Origin: a virus
Direction: 5' to 3' (one strand)
Length of the DNA stretch: 23,648 nt
IMG/VR virus record: IMGVR_UViG_3300008267_000388
Location: 1 to 23,648 of that record
Shown here: piece by piece, positions 6,831 through 14,257 of the stretch
Layout of the letters: each line of letters opens with the position of its first letter
How positions within the stretch are numbered: the stretch's first letter is position 1
The notes under the pieces: model-generated
What the model saw: only the letters and a program-made list of their open reading frames with translations
What the model was told of the DNA's origin: nothing
Databases searched by the model: none
Made by a program: the position numbers and the translations under genes

Positions 6831-7406
6831 TTAAAAAGGAAGTTCATCATCTGAATTAAAAGATGATTGCTTAGAGTTACTATTTAAAAATTCTAAGTCT
6901 TTATCTTCTTTGTTAGAATAATTTTTTTCTTTTTCATACTTAGAGTTTTCACTAATATACTTTTGCTTATCAGCTTCAGATAATTCAATCATCATTTTAG
7001 ATTCATCAGCTTTTAATGGTTTATCAACAGGACCACTATACCAAAATTCAAGATCATTATATATCATTGGTTTATTACCTTCTTTTAGTACAAGTCTTTC
7101 TTTTTGTTTTAAAGCTACCTTGCACTTCTTTCCAATGATTGAATCAAGTTCTGATGTTTTGGCATTGCAATGCTCAAAAAATTTATTTATTCTTTCTGAT
7201 TTAATTTTCTTTACTACTTCAGAATCACCATTCTTATGTGTCCAAAATAATAAATCAACCATTGCACCATCAGGTTCTGTTATGCATTTAAATTTTATAA
7301 ATGGTGATTTGTTATAATTAGGAATCTCATTTGATTTTTGTATTCCCATTACTTCAATTAAATACACACCTTTTTTTCTTAAGTAATTTGTTTTATTAAA
7401 ATCCAT
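6831..7406 (-). CDS. Single-stranded DNA-binding protein
   Basis: A 191-aa protein. An N-terminal domain (about residues 1-135) with beta-strand spacing is followed by a hydrophilic, disordered Lys/Asn/Ser linker, and it ends in the acidic tip DDELPF. That tip is the classic SSB tail that docks replication and recombination partners. The N-terminus (YLRKKGVYLIEVMGIQKS, FIKFKCITEPDG) resembles phage SSB-like domains rather than bacterial OB-fold SSB. Position between the annealing protein and NinB supports the role. Confidence 0.75.
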   Translation of the reverse strand: MDFNKTNYLRKKGVYLIEVMGIQKSNEIPNYNKSPFIKFKCITEPDGAMVDLLFWTHKNGDSEVVKKIKSERINKFFEHCNAKTSELDSIIGKKCKVALKQKERLVLKEGNKPMIYNDLEFWYSGPVDKPLKADESKMMIELSEADKQKYISENSKYEKEKNYSNKEDKDLEFLNSNSKQSSFNSDDELPF

Positions 7407-7701
7407 TGTTTTCTTTTATATAGGTTATACTTCCAAAGTATTCAGCAACTTTATAGTTAACTAAATCTTCATTTAAATTTACATCTTCTAATAAGTCTGG
7501 GTTAATTCCAACATATGCAATTGTTGTTTTATATTTTTCATATTGCTCTATGCTTCTAACTATAGACATTATCTCTTCAAGATTATTTTTTCGCAGCAAT
7601 AAAACATCGTTTATTTTTATATTAGTAGTATAAGGAAGTACAATTTGCACTTCCTCATTATCTACTAATATTGCTTTATCTATCTTGTACAGCAAACTCA
7701 T
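7396..7701 (-). CDS. 101-aa protein of unknown function
   Basis: I place the start at the ATG at 7701 (MSLLYKIDKAILVDNEEVQI), one base after the stop of the upstream gene. A longer form from 7761 would run 59 bases into that gene. It reads as a small alpha/beta protein (IVLPYTTNIKINDVLLLRKN). It overlaps the SSB gene by 11 bases. Position inside the recombination block suggests an accessory role, but no family is recognised. Confidence 0.6.
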   Translation of the reverse strand: MSLLYKIDKAILVDNEEVQIVLPYTTNIKINDVLLLRKNNLEEIMSIVRSIEQYEKYKTTIAYVGINPDLLEDVNLNEDLVNYKVAEYFGSITYIKENNGF

Positions 7702-7702
7702 A

Positions 7703-8143
7703 TTACTGTCTGTTAGGATTACTGCGTGCAAAATCTTCGGCTTCATCTTCGCCAAATACACCCATGCTATATGCTTTAGTAAGTTTTAAAACTACTCTTG
7801 AAAGCGCGCGTTTCTCTGCCATCTCTGCTACATACCATGTTGTACATGAACCTGAATCTACCCATTTGCCATCAACTTGTGTTTTTCTACCATACAAAGC
7901 AGAGCCAAATGTTTCTACAGTTTCATGTTGTGTTTTGCCTATTGCTTTAACAACAACAAAATCTTTTTGGCATTCTATTATTTCATATGATACACTTATG
8001 CCTTTAGCAAATTGTATTTTTTCTATACCAGTTCTTGTTATAATAGTATAGTGTTGATGTTGGTATACATCTTCTCTACTTAATCCACATTCTTTATAAA
8101 GTGAATTTAAAAGTTCTGTTTTGGTTAGTGTTTTGGTTTCCAT
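7703..8143 (-). CDS. Single-strand annealing protein candidate (Rad52/ERF-like)
   Basis: A 146-aa protein. The middle to end reads FGSALYGRKTQ, then TTWYVAEMAEKRALSRVVLK and GVFGEDEAEDF. The 'AE.AEKRALSR...L' helix with a following acidic G-DEA stretch is typical of Rad52-superfamily phage annealing proteins (ERF, Sak). Similar proteins occur in Bacteroidota phages. It would anneal single strands made by the exonuclease at 4959-5798. The assignment is from motif memory and position. Start ATG at 8143 follows an A-rich leader. Confidence 0.55.
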   Translation of the reverse strand: METKTLTKTELLNSLYKECGLSREDVYQHQHYTIITRTGIEKIQFAKGISVSYEIIECQKDFVVVKAIGKTQHETVETFGSALYGRKTQVDGKWVDSGSCTTWYVAEMAEKRALSRVVLKLTKAYSMGVFGEDEAEDFARSNPNRQ

Positions 8144-8165
8144 GGTTTTTGGTTTTTATTGGTTA

Positions 8166-8369
8166 TTAATTGTTTGAATACTTGAATATAAATCCCATCT
8201 CTGGGTAATTGTAATTTACTTTGTTTTGTTTCCTTATGTAAGGATTATACATAGTAAATGTTTTTGTGTAATTATTTTTATGTAATATATACACAGCAAA
8301 CTTGGTTACTTCTTCGCAGGATTGTCTTGAATCAGCTAATACCTGCATTGGAATCTTGTCTTTATCCAT
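8166..8369 (-). CDS. 67-aa protein of unknown function
   Basis: The start is placed at 8369 (MDKDKIPMQVLADSRQSCEE), because its leader ends in ACACT like other genes here. A start at 8384 adds five residues. The product has a Tyr/Asn-rich C-terminus with FTMYNPYIRKQNKVNYNYPE. It looks soluble, and no motif is recognised. Confidence 0.55.
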   Translation of the reverse strand: MDKDKIPMQVLADSRQSCEEVTKFAVYILHKNNYTKTFTMYNPYIRKQNKVNYNYPEMGFIFKYSNN

Positions 8370-8391
8370 AGTGTAAAAGTACAAATTATTT

Positions 8392-8583
8392 TTACTTTTT
8401 TAATTGTTTTGATTTATTTTTTTTATAATAAAATGTAGCAAAGCCGTTGATATTTATTTTCTTATTTTTCTTTAACAATTTTTTAATTCCTTTAGTAAGG
8501 TAATTGATTGCTAATTTTACTCTAAGTTCATCAATACCTGTTTGCTTTGCTACTTCTTTTATTATCTGACTATGTTGTTTCAT
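8392..8583 (-). CDS. Short HU/IHF-like protein
   Basis: A 63-aa basic protein with KEVAKQTGIDELRVKLAINY, a lysine-rich turn and ININGFATFYYKK, matching the N-terminal helices and first strand of HU. HU is usually about 90 aa. Here the C-terminal DNA-wrapping arm is missing and replaced by a short lysine tail. It may still dimerise or bind DNA through its charge. The ATG overlaps the DnaB stop codon (TAATG), so it is coupled to the helicase. Confidence 0.6.
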   Translation of the reverse strand: MKQHSQIIKEVAKQTGIDELRVKLAINYLTKGIKKLLKKNKKININGFATFYYKKNKSKQLKK

Positions 8584-9920
8584 TAAAATAAATTTGGTGT
8601 TTGTTTTTCTATTTCATCATAGTCATCTATTGGTGAAAGAAATTTAGTTTGTTCTGGTACAAATTTTAACATTGCCATACCAACGCCACTATTTCTACCT
8701 TTACCAACAATTATTTCTGCATCTTGAATAGGTGAATTATCACCATTGTAATAAGCTTCTCTGTATGCAAACATAATTGTATCAGCTGCTTGTTCTATTT
8801 CACCTGACTCTCTTAAGTCTGACATAATAGGTCTTTTGTTTTCTCTCATTGCAAGACTTCTATTAAGTTGAGATAAAGCAATAACACCTATACCTAATTC
8901 TTTAGCTATATTTTTTAATGTTCTTGCTATAGTTGCAACTTCTTGTTCTCTACTTTTTATAGATTTATCTGAATGAGATACTAATTGTAAGTAATCTATA
9001 AATATAAAATCTAATCCTTTAGTTAGTTTATATTTTTTTATCTTACTTATAATTTGAGAAAGCTTAGAAGATGTTTCATCTATCCAAAAAGTTTTACCTT
9101 TTAATGAGTTCATTTCTTTTCTTATGCGCTCTTTATCTATATCATCCAGGTCTTTATACCTTAATCGTTTTAAAGTAATTGCTGTGCGCATAGAAATAAG
9201 TCTGCTCATTAATTGGTTAGAGTTCATTTCTAATGTAAACATTAAAACTTTTTTATCTTTAATTATAAAGTTGTTCATTAATTTAAGAGCAAAAGATGTT
9301 TTACCCATTGATGATGCACCTGCTATAATTACAAGATCAGATTTTTCTATACCACCTATTACATAATCTAATTCATTTATGTATGTTGGCGTTAAGTTTT
9401 CATCCATCTTTGCATTAAGATGATTGTTAAAATTTTCAAGACACTCATCAATAGTCATGTCTTGTTTTATTGTTACATCAGAAACTTTCATCATTGAAGA
9501 ATTAATGTAATCAATTATTTCTTCATTTGGTTTTTCATTTCTAATAGATTCATTAATAAACTTTTCTATTTTACATAGTTCCCTCCGTTTTTTATATTCA
9601 TGTAATAAGTTTAAATGTGAATCAAAGTTATATGTACCACCTATTTTTTGTGTTAACCCAACAACATAGTATGGTATATTTAATTCTGATTCTCTCAAAT
9701 GTTTTGGCAGTTTATCTTTTAATTGCCTGGCTCTATCAATGACAGTTATTGTATCAATCTTACTTGTTTGTGCAACACTTTTAATTGATTCAAATATTAG
9801 TTTGTTTACATCATCAAAGAAACAATCAGGATCTAAAAGATCTGCATGCTCATAATATAAATGAGCTTCTAATAGTATTTCGCCTAATACCATTCTTTCT
9901 ACTTCAGTGTTAAAAATCAT
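8583..9920 (-). CDS. dnaB: Replicative DNA helicase, DnaB-like
   Basis: A 445-aa protein of normal DnaB length. The N-terminal domain (about 1-110) begins FNTEVERMVLGEILLEAHLY. Walker A is GASSMGKT (201-208), followed by LEMNSNQLMSRLISM. Walker B is FIFIDYLQLVSHSD. ALSQLNRSL and DLRESGEIEQAADTIMF match the later DnaB motifs. It unwinds DNA at the replication fork and would recruit host or phage primase; no primase is seen in this window. A helicase loader is not obvious, though the winged-helix or DnaA-IV proteins are candidates. Confidence 0.95.
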   Translation of the reverse strand: MIFNTEVERMVLGEILLEAHLYYEHADLLDPDCFFDDVNKLIFESIKSVAQTSKIDTITVIDRARQLKDKLPKHLRESELNIPYYVVGLTQKIGGTYNFDSHLNLLHEYKKRRELCKIEKFINESIRNEKPNEEIIDYINSSMMKVSDVTIKQDMTIDECLENFNNHLNAKMDENLTPTYINELDYVIGGIEKSDLVIIAGASSMGKTSFALKLMNNFIIKDKKVLMFTLEMNSNQLMSRLISMRTAITLKRLRYKDLDDIDKERIRKEMNSLKGKTFWIDETSSKLSQIISKIKKYKLTKGLDFIFIDYLQLVSHSDKSIKSREQEVATIARTLKNIAKELGIGVIALSQLNRSLAMRENKRPIMSDLRESGEIEQAADTIMFAYREAYYNGDNSPIQDAEIIVGKGRNSGVGMAMLKFVPEQTKFLSPIDDYDEIEKQTPNLF

Positions 9921-9924
9921 AGGT

Positions 9925-10776
9925 TTATAGTTTATAGTTTATAATTTCTTTTTGCAAATCATCATTACAAATTCTACATAGATGGCAATCATAATCGAAG
10001 TTGTAATAAATATCTTCACCTTTTAATTCTTCTTCACATGATTCACATCTTATATTTATTTCATCTTCATACCAATAATTATCATCTACATTAAAATCAT
10101 AATCATCATTTTCAAAGGTAAAATGTTTAAAATTATTTTTACTTTTTTTCTTTGATTTTTTATTCCATTTATTCCATGAGTAATCATATGTAAATGGTGA
10201 TTCACAATACATTTTAGACAACATCATACCTTTGTATTCATGCCATTTACCATAATACTTTATTCCATATTTGCTATGCAAGAATACTAATCTGCTACCA
10301 TCAATAAACTTTTCTATTAATAATTGCATTACTGTATTAGTATATATATCATGCACATTTATATGTGGTAAATATTCTGATGCAAATATCTGCGTGTCAG
10401 AAATGTCATGACTATTATTTAATTGAGATATAACACCATTGTGTGCAAAGAATAAATCATTAGAGCTTTTGTGCTTTGTTATAAAAGATATTTCTTTACT
10501 GTTGTCTACAACAAATGGGTGTGTAGCAGGTGCTGTTTTTTTACCTGATGTTGCCCATCTAAAATGAATAACAAGTAAATCTTTATCTGTTACATTATCT
10601 TTAATTGCATTTGTTAATTCTTTTAAAGTCATTAGACCTTTAATAAGTTGAACATCTTTTTCATTATGTTTTATAAACATAATACCTGCGCCATCAGGAT
10701 TATCTGACCAGTTTGAATTAATAAATTCATAGTTTGGTAGGCTTACATTTTTTGGTTTTACTGCAATGATACACAT
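9925..10776 (-). CDS. Class II glutamine amidotransferase with C-terminal zinc module
   Basis: A 283-aa protein. The N-terminal Cys2 (MCIIAVKP), exposed after Met removal, would be the nucleophile of class II glutamine amidotransferases. The fold signatures NPDGAGIMF (26-34), HFRWATSG (71-78), THPF (85-88), FAHNGVI (110-116) and SDTQIFASEYL follow. Such domains release ammonia from glutamine for a partner enzyme. A Lys/Asp-rich linker leads to a C-terminal Cys4 module (C244-x2-C247 ... C267-x2-C270). Its RCESC-x-E is shared with the zinc modules of the amidoligase encoded four bases upstream, so the two probably act together. Confidence 0.85.
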   Translation of the reverse strand: MCIIAVKPKNVSLPNYEFINSNWSDNPDGAGIMFIKHNEKDVQLIKGLMTLKELTNAIKDNVTDKDLLVIHFRWATSGKKTAPATHPFVVDNSKEISFITKHKSSNDLFFAHNGVISQLNNSHDISDTQIFASEYLPHINVHDIYTNTVMQLLIEKFIDGSRLVFLHSKYGIKYYGKWHEYKGMMLSKMYCESPFTYDYSWNKWNKKSKKKSKNNFKHFTFENDDYDFNVDDNYWYEDEINIRCESCEEELKGEDIYYNFDYDCHLCRICNDDLQKEIINYKL

Positions 10777-10780
10777 AGTT

Positions 10781-12079
10781 TTATTTTATTAAAGGGTTAA
10801 TGTTTTTAGATTTAATGTATTTAATTAATGTTTGATATTTGTTTTCTTGTAAAACATATTCATAAAATGTTTTCCATAATAAATTTGAATCACTTAATAA
10901 AAAGAAAGAAATGCCATGATGTTTTACAAAATCAATAGACACCTTAGAAAATTCTAACGCTGCAAAAAATGTAGATTCTTTTAATGTTCCTCTAAAGAAT
11001 CTAAACTCTATTGTTTTTGAATTGTTAAAATTAACAGCAGTATATCTATCATCACAACGAGGTGATATGTATGGATAATTTCTTTTACCAGAAACATTAG
11101 ATGATGATGCATATGAAGATGGCATTTTAAATTCACAATATCTATATATTTTTCTGCGAGAAAATATCTTTAACATATCTTGACATTTGTACATAAAATA
11201 CACAAGCTTCCACTGATTGAGATTGCTCAATGTTTTAGACACATGTATATGTAATCCGCAAGTATCTGTTTGATGTGATTTGCCATCATTAGATATAAGA
11301 TTAGTTAATATATCTCTCCATCCAAATAATTTTTTATGATACTTTAATGTCATTGGATGTGTTACTATTTCAAAACCTTTATTTAATGAACCATCTTTTT
11401 TACAATAAAGCAAATCATTTCTAAATAAAAATTGTTTTTGTGCTATTGATTGTTCAATTTCTACCTCTAATTCTACACCAAGGTATTCGTTTTCTTCAAA
11501 GTCATATTTCTTTCTAAACTTTGGTGTAGGTTTAAAGCTGTAATCATTGATGAAATTTTCATTTTCATCTTCTTCTTCATCTACATCATCAACACAATCT
11601 GAACAATAGCAAGAATCATTTCGCCAATATAGTGCATCATCATCATATCTTTCATCACACGATTCACATCTACGAGTTTGATTATTTGTGCAATCAGTAC
11701 AATAATCTTGTTCATCATTCCGTGAATTTCTTACAATATATGTATTAGATTGATTTACTCTTTCACCACAACAATAACATTCTGTTGTTTCATCATAACA
11801 ATCATTACATATATCTGTATCATCACTGATGTTTTCAATATGTGTTCTTTCATTGCAATGTTCACATATAAAATATCTATCATCTAATTGTTCGTGTGTA
11901 ACCATCTCTCGTGTTACATCATCATATACTAAATCATGGTTTGGATATAATTGTCCGTCATGATCAGACACACCATAATAATTATCGCAACATGATTCAC
12001 AAATGTAATCACCTTCAGCTGTTACTTTATAGTGCCCTGTCTCACTTAACAGGGCACTATTACATCTATCGCAGTTCAT
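10781..12079 (-). CDS. Amidoligase (Amidoligase_2 family) with four N-terminal zinc modules
   Basis: A 432-aa protein. Residues 1-165 hold four C-x2-C pairs-of-pairs (C3/6 with C27/30; C72/75 with C91/94; C101/104 with C127/130; C138/141 with C159/162). An acidic linker follows, and then a glutamine-synthetase-like COOH-NH2 ligase domain (about 195-390). Its markers are LGVELEVEIEQ, DGSLNKGFEIVTHP, CGLHIHVS and TIEFRFFRGTL. These are the conserved acid, His and Arg motifs of Amidoligase_2. The family is predicted to form amide bonds on peptides, proteins or cell-wall parts. Substrate unknown. A strong hairpin lies inside codons 7-17. Confidence 0.85.
   Translation of the reverse strand: MNCDRCNSALLSETGHYKVTAEGDYICESCCDNYYGVSDHDGQLYPNHDLVYDDVTREMVTHEQLDDRYFICEHCNERTHIENISDDTDICNDCYDETTECYCCGERVNQSNTYIVRNSRNDEQDYCTDCTNNQTRRCESCDERYDDDALYWRNDSCYCSDCVDDVDEEEDENENFINDYSFKPTPKFRKKYDFEENEYLGVELEVEIEQSIAQKQFLFRNDLLYCKKDGSLNKGFEIVTHPMTLKYHKKLFGWRDILTNLISNDGKSHQTDTCGLHIHVSKTLSNLNQWKLVYFMYKCQDMLKIFSRRKIYRYCEFKMPSSYASSSNVSGKRNYPYISPRCDDRYTAVNFNNSKTIEFRFFRGTLKESTFFAALEFSKVSIDFVKHHGISFFLLSDSNLLWKTFYEYVLQENKYQTLIKYIKSKNINPLIK
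12029..12060 (-). promoter_or_regulatory. 12-bp perfect hairpin just inside the amidoligase gene
   Basis: ATAGTGCCCTGT (12029-12040) pairs fully with ACAGGGCACTAT (12049-12060) around an 8-base loop. On the mRNA it begins 19 bases after the first base of the start codon. It has 6 G-C pairs in a very AT-poor-GC setting and no following T-run, so it is not a classic terminator. It could slow translation, protect the mRNA end after cleavage, or bind a regulator. Confidence 0.6.
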
Positions 12080-12098
12080 AGTTTTTAGTTTTAATTAG

Positions 12099-12974
12099 TT
12101 AATACATTATTTCTGTTTCAATAAAATTGTTAAACTTTTTAATTGTTGGATATAACATAAGCATATCATTAGTCATTGGTTTTAAATTTTCTGTACCTGC
12201 TTGTGTTAAATCCCATGCAGTAAATTGTCCATCAAGAATTCTATTTTTCTTTTTTAATATTTCTTCTTGCATTTTAATAACTTGACTTACATTTAATACT
12301 GATGATTTATTATTTCTATTTGCGTTAGCATCAACAGCTTTCTCAAATAATTTATTTGTAATAATTCTAATTACATTATCAGTTAATATTGTTGAATTAA
12401 GATATTCTATTGTCTTATAGTTTTCTTCTTGTAATTCACTTATTGATTTAATTTTTTCTTTAATAATTAATTTTAAATTATCAAATGAAAGTTTATTAGA
12501 ACCATAGGTAGCATAAAAGTTTTCACCAAATATATTCATGTTTGAACATGCTCTTACATTAGTACCCATTGCTACTTGTATTCCTTCTTCTGAATATGCA
12601 ATAGCTATTGATGGTATTAATTCATGTTCATTTAAATATTTTGTATGTGTTGGTATAAAAAATCTTGTAACTAATCTTGTAATTAATACTTGATTAATAG
12701 GACACATTTCATCTGGCTTACCTTTAAAGTTAATTCTTTTAGCATGGTTTTTACTAATTGCTATTGGCTCTATTATAACATCATTACCAAATTCTTTTGT
12801 TAAATTATATTTAATCCATTTGATAAACTCATGATGTTCTATTGGTCTTGATGGTTTAAAACCTCCTGTTGCCAATTGATCTATAGCAGACATTGATAAT
12901 GTCTCTAAATTAATTTCTTGGTTTTCTGTAAAAGATAAACCATTAACTGTCGGAATTAAAGCTTGATTTTTCAT
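12099..12974 (-). CDS. DUF932-like protein of unknown function
   Basis: A 291-aa protein, MKNQALIPTVNGLSFTENQE at the start. A central segment IAIAYSEEGIQVAMGTNVRA followed by CSNMNIFGENFYATYG resembles the 'V.CTN/CSNg' core of DUF932/phage-plasmid proteins of unknown role, and a long helical C-terminus follows (residues about 175-260). The family call is weak. It sits directly upstream of the amidoligase gene with a 19-base gap and could belong to the same pathway. Confidence 0.5.
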   Translation of the reverse strand: MKNQALIPTVNGLSFTENQEINLETLSMSAIDQLATGGFKPSRPIEHHEFIKWIKYNLTKEFGNDVIIEPIAISKNHAKRINFKGKPDEMCPINQVLITRLVTRFFIPTHTKYLNEHELIPSIAIAYSEEGIQVAMGTNVRACSNMNIFGENFYATYGSNKLSFDNLKLIIKEKIKSISELQEENYKTIEYLNSTILTDNVIRIITNKLFEKAVDANANRNNKSSVLNVSQVIKMQEEILKKKNRILDGQFTAWDLTQAGTENLKPMTNDMLMLYPTIKKFNNFIETEIMY

Positions 12975-13024
12975 AGTTGTAATTATTAAATTGTTTATTA
13001 TTAGATTTATTTTTATTAATTTTA

Positions 13025-13300
13025 TTAGATTGTAAATGTTGGTTTTATAAAATGTTTAGCTATAATCATTTCCATTAACCAACAACTAATTCTTAATGCA
13101 TCTTTTTCATTATCTGGGTCGATAATAAACATAAAATTATCTATGTTATCTATCATTTTACCAGCTTCCCATTTGTCTTTGAATACTGTAATATAAATTT
13201 TCTTTGTATGCCAAGTAACATCTATGTTACCTGTTAAAATATTATCAGAATTTAATCTGTCTAACAAATCAATAATCTGTTTAATTGGTTTTGTGTTCAT
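13025..13300 (-). CDS. 91-aa protein of unknown function
   Basis: The start is placed at 13300 (MNTKPIKQIIDLLDRLNSDN), after an AAAACCTAAAACC leader and clear of the upstream gene that ends at 13321. A longer open frame back to 13393 would overlap it. It has an alpha/beta pattern: GNIDVTWHTKKIYITVFKDK, then a helix, then DALRISCWLMEMIIAKHF. No family recognised. Confidence 0.6.
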   Translation of the reverse strand: MNTKPIKQIIDLLDRLNSDNILTGNIDVTWHTKKIYITVFKDKWEAGKMIDNIDNFMFIIDPDNEKDALRISCWLMEMIIAKHFIKPTFTI

Positions 13301-13320
13301 GGTTTTAGGTTTTAAATTGT

Positions 13321-13554
13321 TTATAATTGATTGTTTAAAAATTGTTCTACTACTTTTCTTTCTACTCCATATTGTCTGTATGTTTCTTTCCATGCAATTA
13401 AATCTACCATCATATTATATTCATCATCAGGTAAATTCCATGCATGTTTAGGTATTTGTTCATACCAATATGCTAATGTTTCTAATTTATTTTTTTGAAA
13501 AAAGTTTTTTAAACTCAAAAAACTTTTAACTATTTCTTGCATTTTGTTTTCCAT
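13321..13554 (-). CDS. 77-aa helical protein of unknown function
   Basis: Reads MENKMQEIVKSFLSLKNFFQ and continues helical with a WYEQIPKHAWNLPDDEYNMM middle and ETYRQYGVERKVVEQFLNNQ end. It shares one base with the DnaA-IV gene stop, so it is probably coupled to it. An A/T-only inverted repeat (13500-13527) inside it is likely a side effect of its Lys/Phe codons. Confidence 0.6.
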   Translation of the reverse strand: MENKMQEIVKSFLSLKNFFQKNKLETLAYWYEQIPKHAWNLPDDEYNMMVDLIAWKETYRQYGVERKVVEQFLNNQL

Positions 13555-14135
13555 TATTCTATAGGTTTAAACTTGTTTAAAAAATTATTGACATCAAAAC
13601 TTTTATATTCTTTTGAAGAATAATATACTCTGTAATATGGATTATCAAATAAATCTTTATCTACTAACTCATATACATATATATTATCATTAAATAGGTG
13701 ACAAGGTTCTAACAATAAACATCTTCCCATTGTTAAAACTTTTTTACTTGTTTCTATGATTTGTTTTTTTGATTGAATTGTTTCATCTGGTTTTTCAAAT
13801 GCTTTATTTTTATTTAATTCATTAATGATTTTATTATATGTAAGCTGATATGTTCTATCATTTTCATATAATAATTTATGATTTCTTAATGCATGTATAA
13901 TTGTAGCATGATCTCTATTAATCATACCACCAATTTTTGATAATGTAAACTTGTGATTTTCATTAATCAAATTAACTAACATCTTTCTTGTATCAGCTAT
14001 ATTCCTATGTCTATTAGGTGATATTAACTCTTGTGATGTTATACCTGTAATATCAAAGATTGCTTTGAATATTTCATCTATGTTAGATTTGATTTGTGAT
14101 TTCACAATTCCTGGTATTGCAAAATAATTAATCAT
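13554..14135 (-). CDS. Stand-alone DnaA domain IV-like DNA-binding protein
   Basis: A 193-aa protein. Residues about 20-90 match the DNA-binding domain of DnaA: a helix at TGITSQELISPNRHRNIADT, then RKMLVNLINENHKFTLSKIGG and MINRDHATIIHALRNH, where RDHATIIHA corresponds to the DnaA signature (RDHTTV.HA). There is no AAA+ domain. The C-terminal half (about 105-193) is a separate unknown domain with DKDLFDNPYYRVYYSSKEYKS. It could bind DnaA boxes in the phage origin or compete with host DnaA. Both are inferences. Confidence 0.75.
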   Translation of the reverse strand: MINYFAIPGIVKSQIKSNIDEIFKAIFDITGITSQELISPNRHRNIADTRKMLVNLINENHKFTLSKIGGMINRDHATIIHALRNHKLLYENDRTYQLTYNKIINELNKNKAFEKPDETIQSKKQIIETSKKVLTMGRCLLLEPCHLFNDNIYVYELVDKDLFDNPYYRVYYSSKEYKSFDVNNFLNKFKPIE

Positions 14136-14253
14136 AATGTTTTTGTATTAAAGATTTAACATATTTTATTGATGCTATTATTGGTGCTGCAAGCAATAGC
14201 AAACTTGGATGAGGCTCACCGCAGAGCCCCATCAAGTGCATTAATTCGTGCAT
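14128..14253 (-). CDS. 41-aa HELMH microprotein with hydrophobic helix
   Basis: Reads MHELMHLMGLCGEPHPSLLL followed by LAAPIIASIKYVKSLIQKHYD. It fills the gap between the GGCT-like and DnaA-IV genes, four bases after the former and overlapping the latter by eight. The first residues spell HExxH with C11 and H15 nearby, so metal binding is possible, but 41 aa is far too short for a metalloprotease. The hydrophobic stretch at 18-27 could touch membrane. I associate this small type with Bacteroidota phages; role unknown. Confidence 0.6.
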   Translation of the reverse strand: MHELMHLMGLCGEPHPSLLLLAAPIIASIKYVKSLIQKHYD

Positions 14254-14257
14254 AAAT

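Noticed and set aside
7702-7761. N-terminal extension of the 101-aa protein back to 7761
   Set aside because: Would overlap the annealing-protein gene by 59 bases, while an ATG at 7701 lies one base after that gene's stop.
13500-13527. Perfect 11-bp inverted repeat AAAAGTTTTTT / AAAAAACTTTT with 6-base loop
   Set aside because: Almost only A/T and explained by Lys/Phe-rich coding sequence of the 77-aa gene; expected by chance in this base composition.
14128-14253. HExxH zinc metalloprotease in the 41-aa ORF
   Set aside because: Far too short to hold a protease fold; the motif alone is not evidence of peptidase activity.
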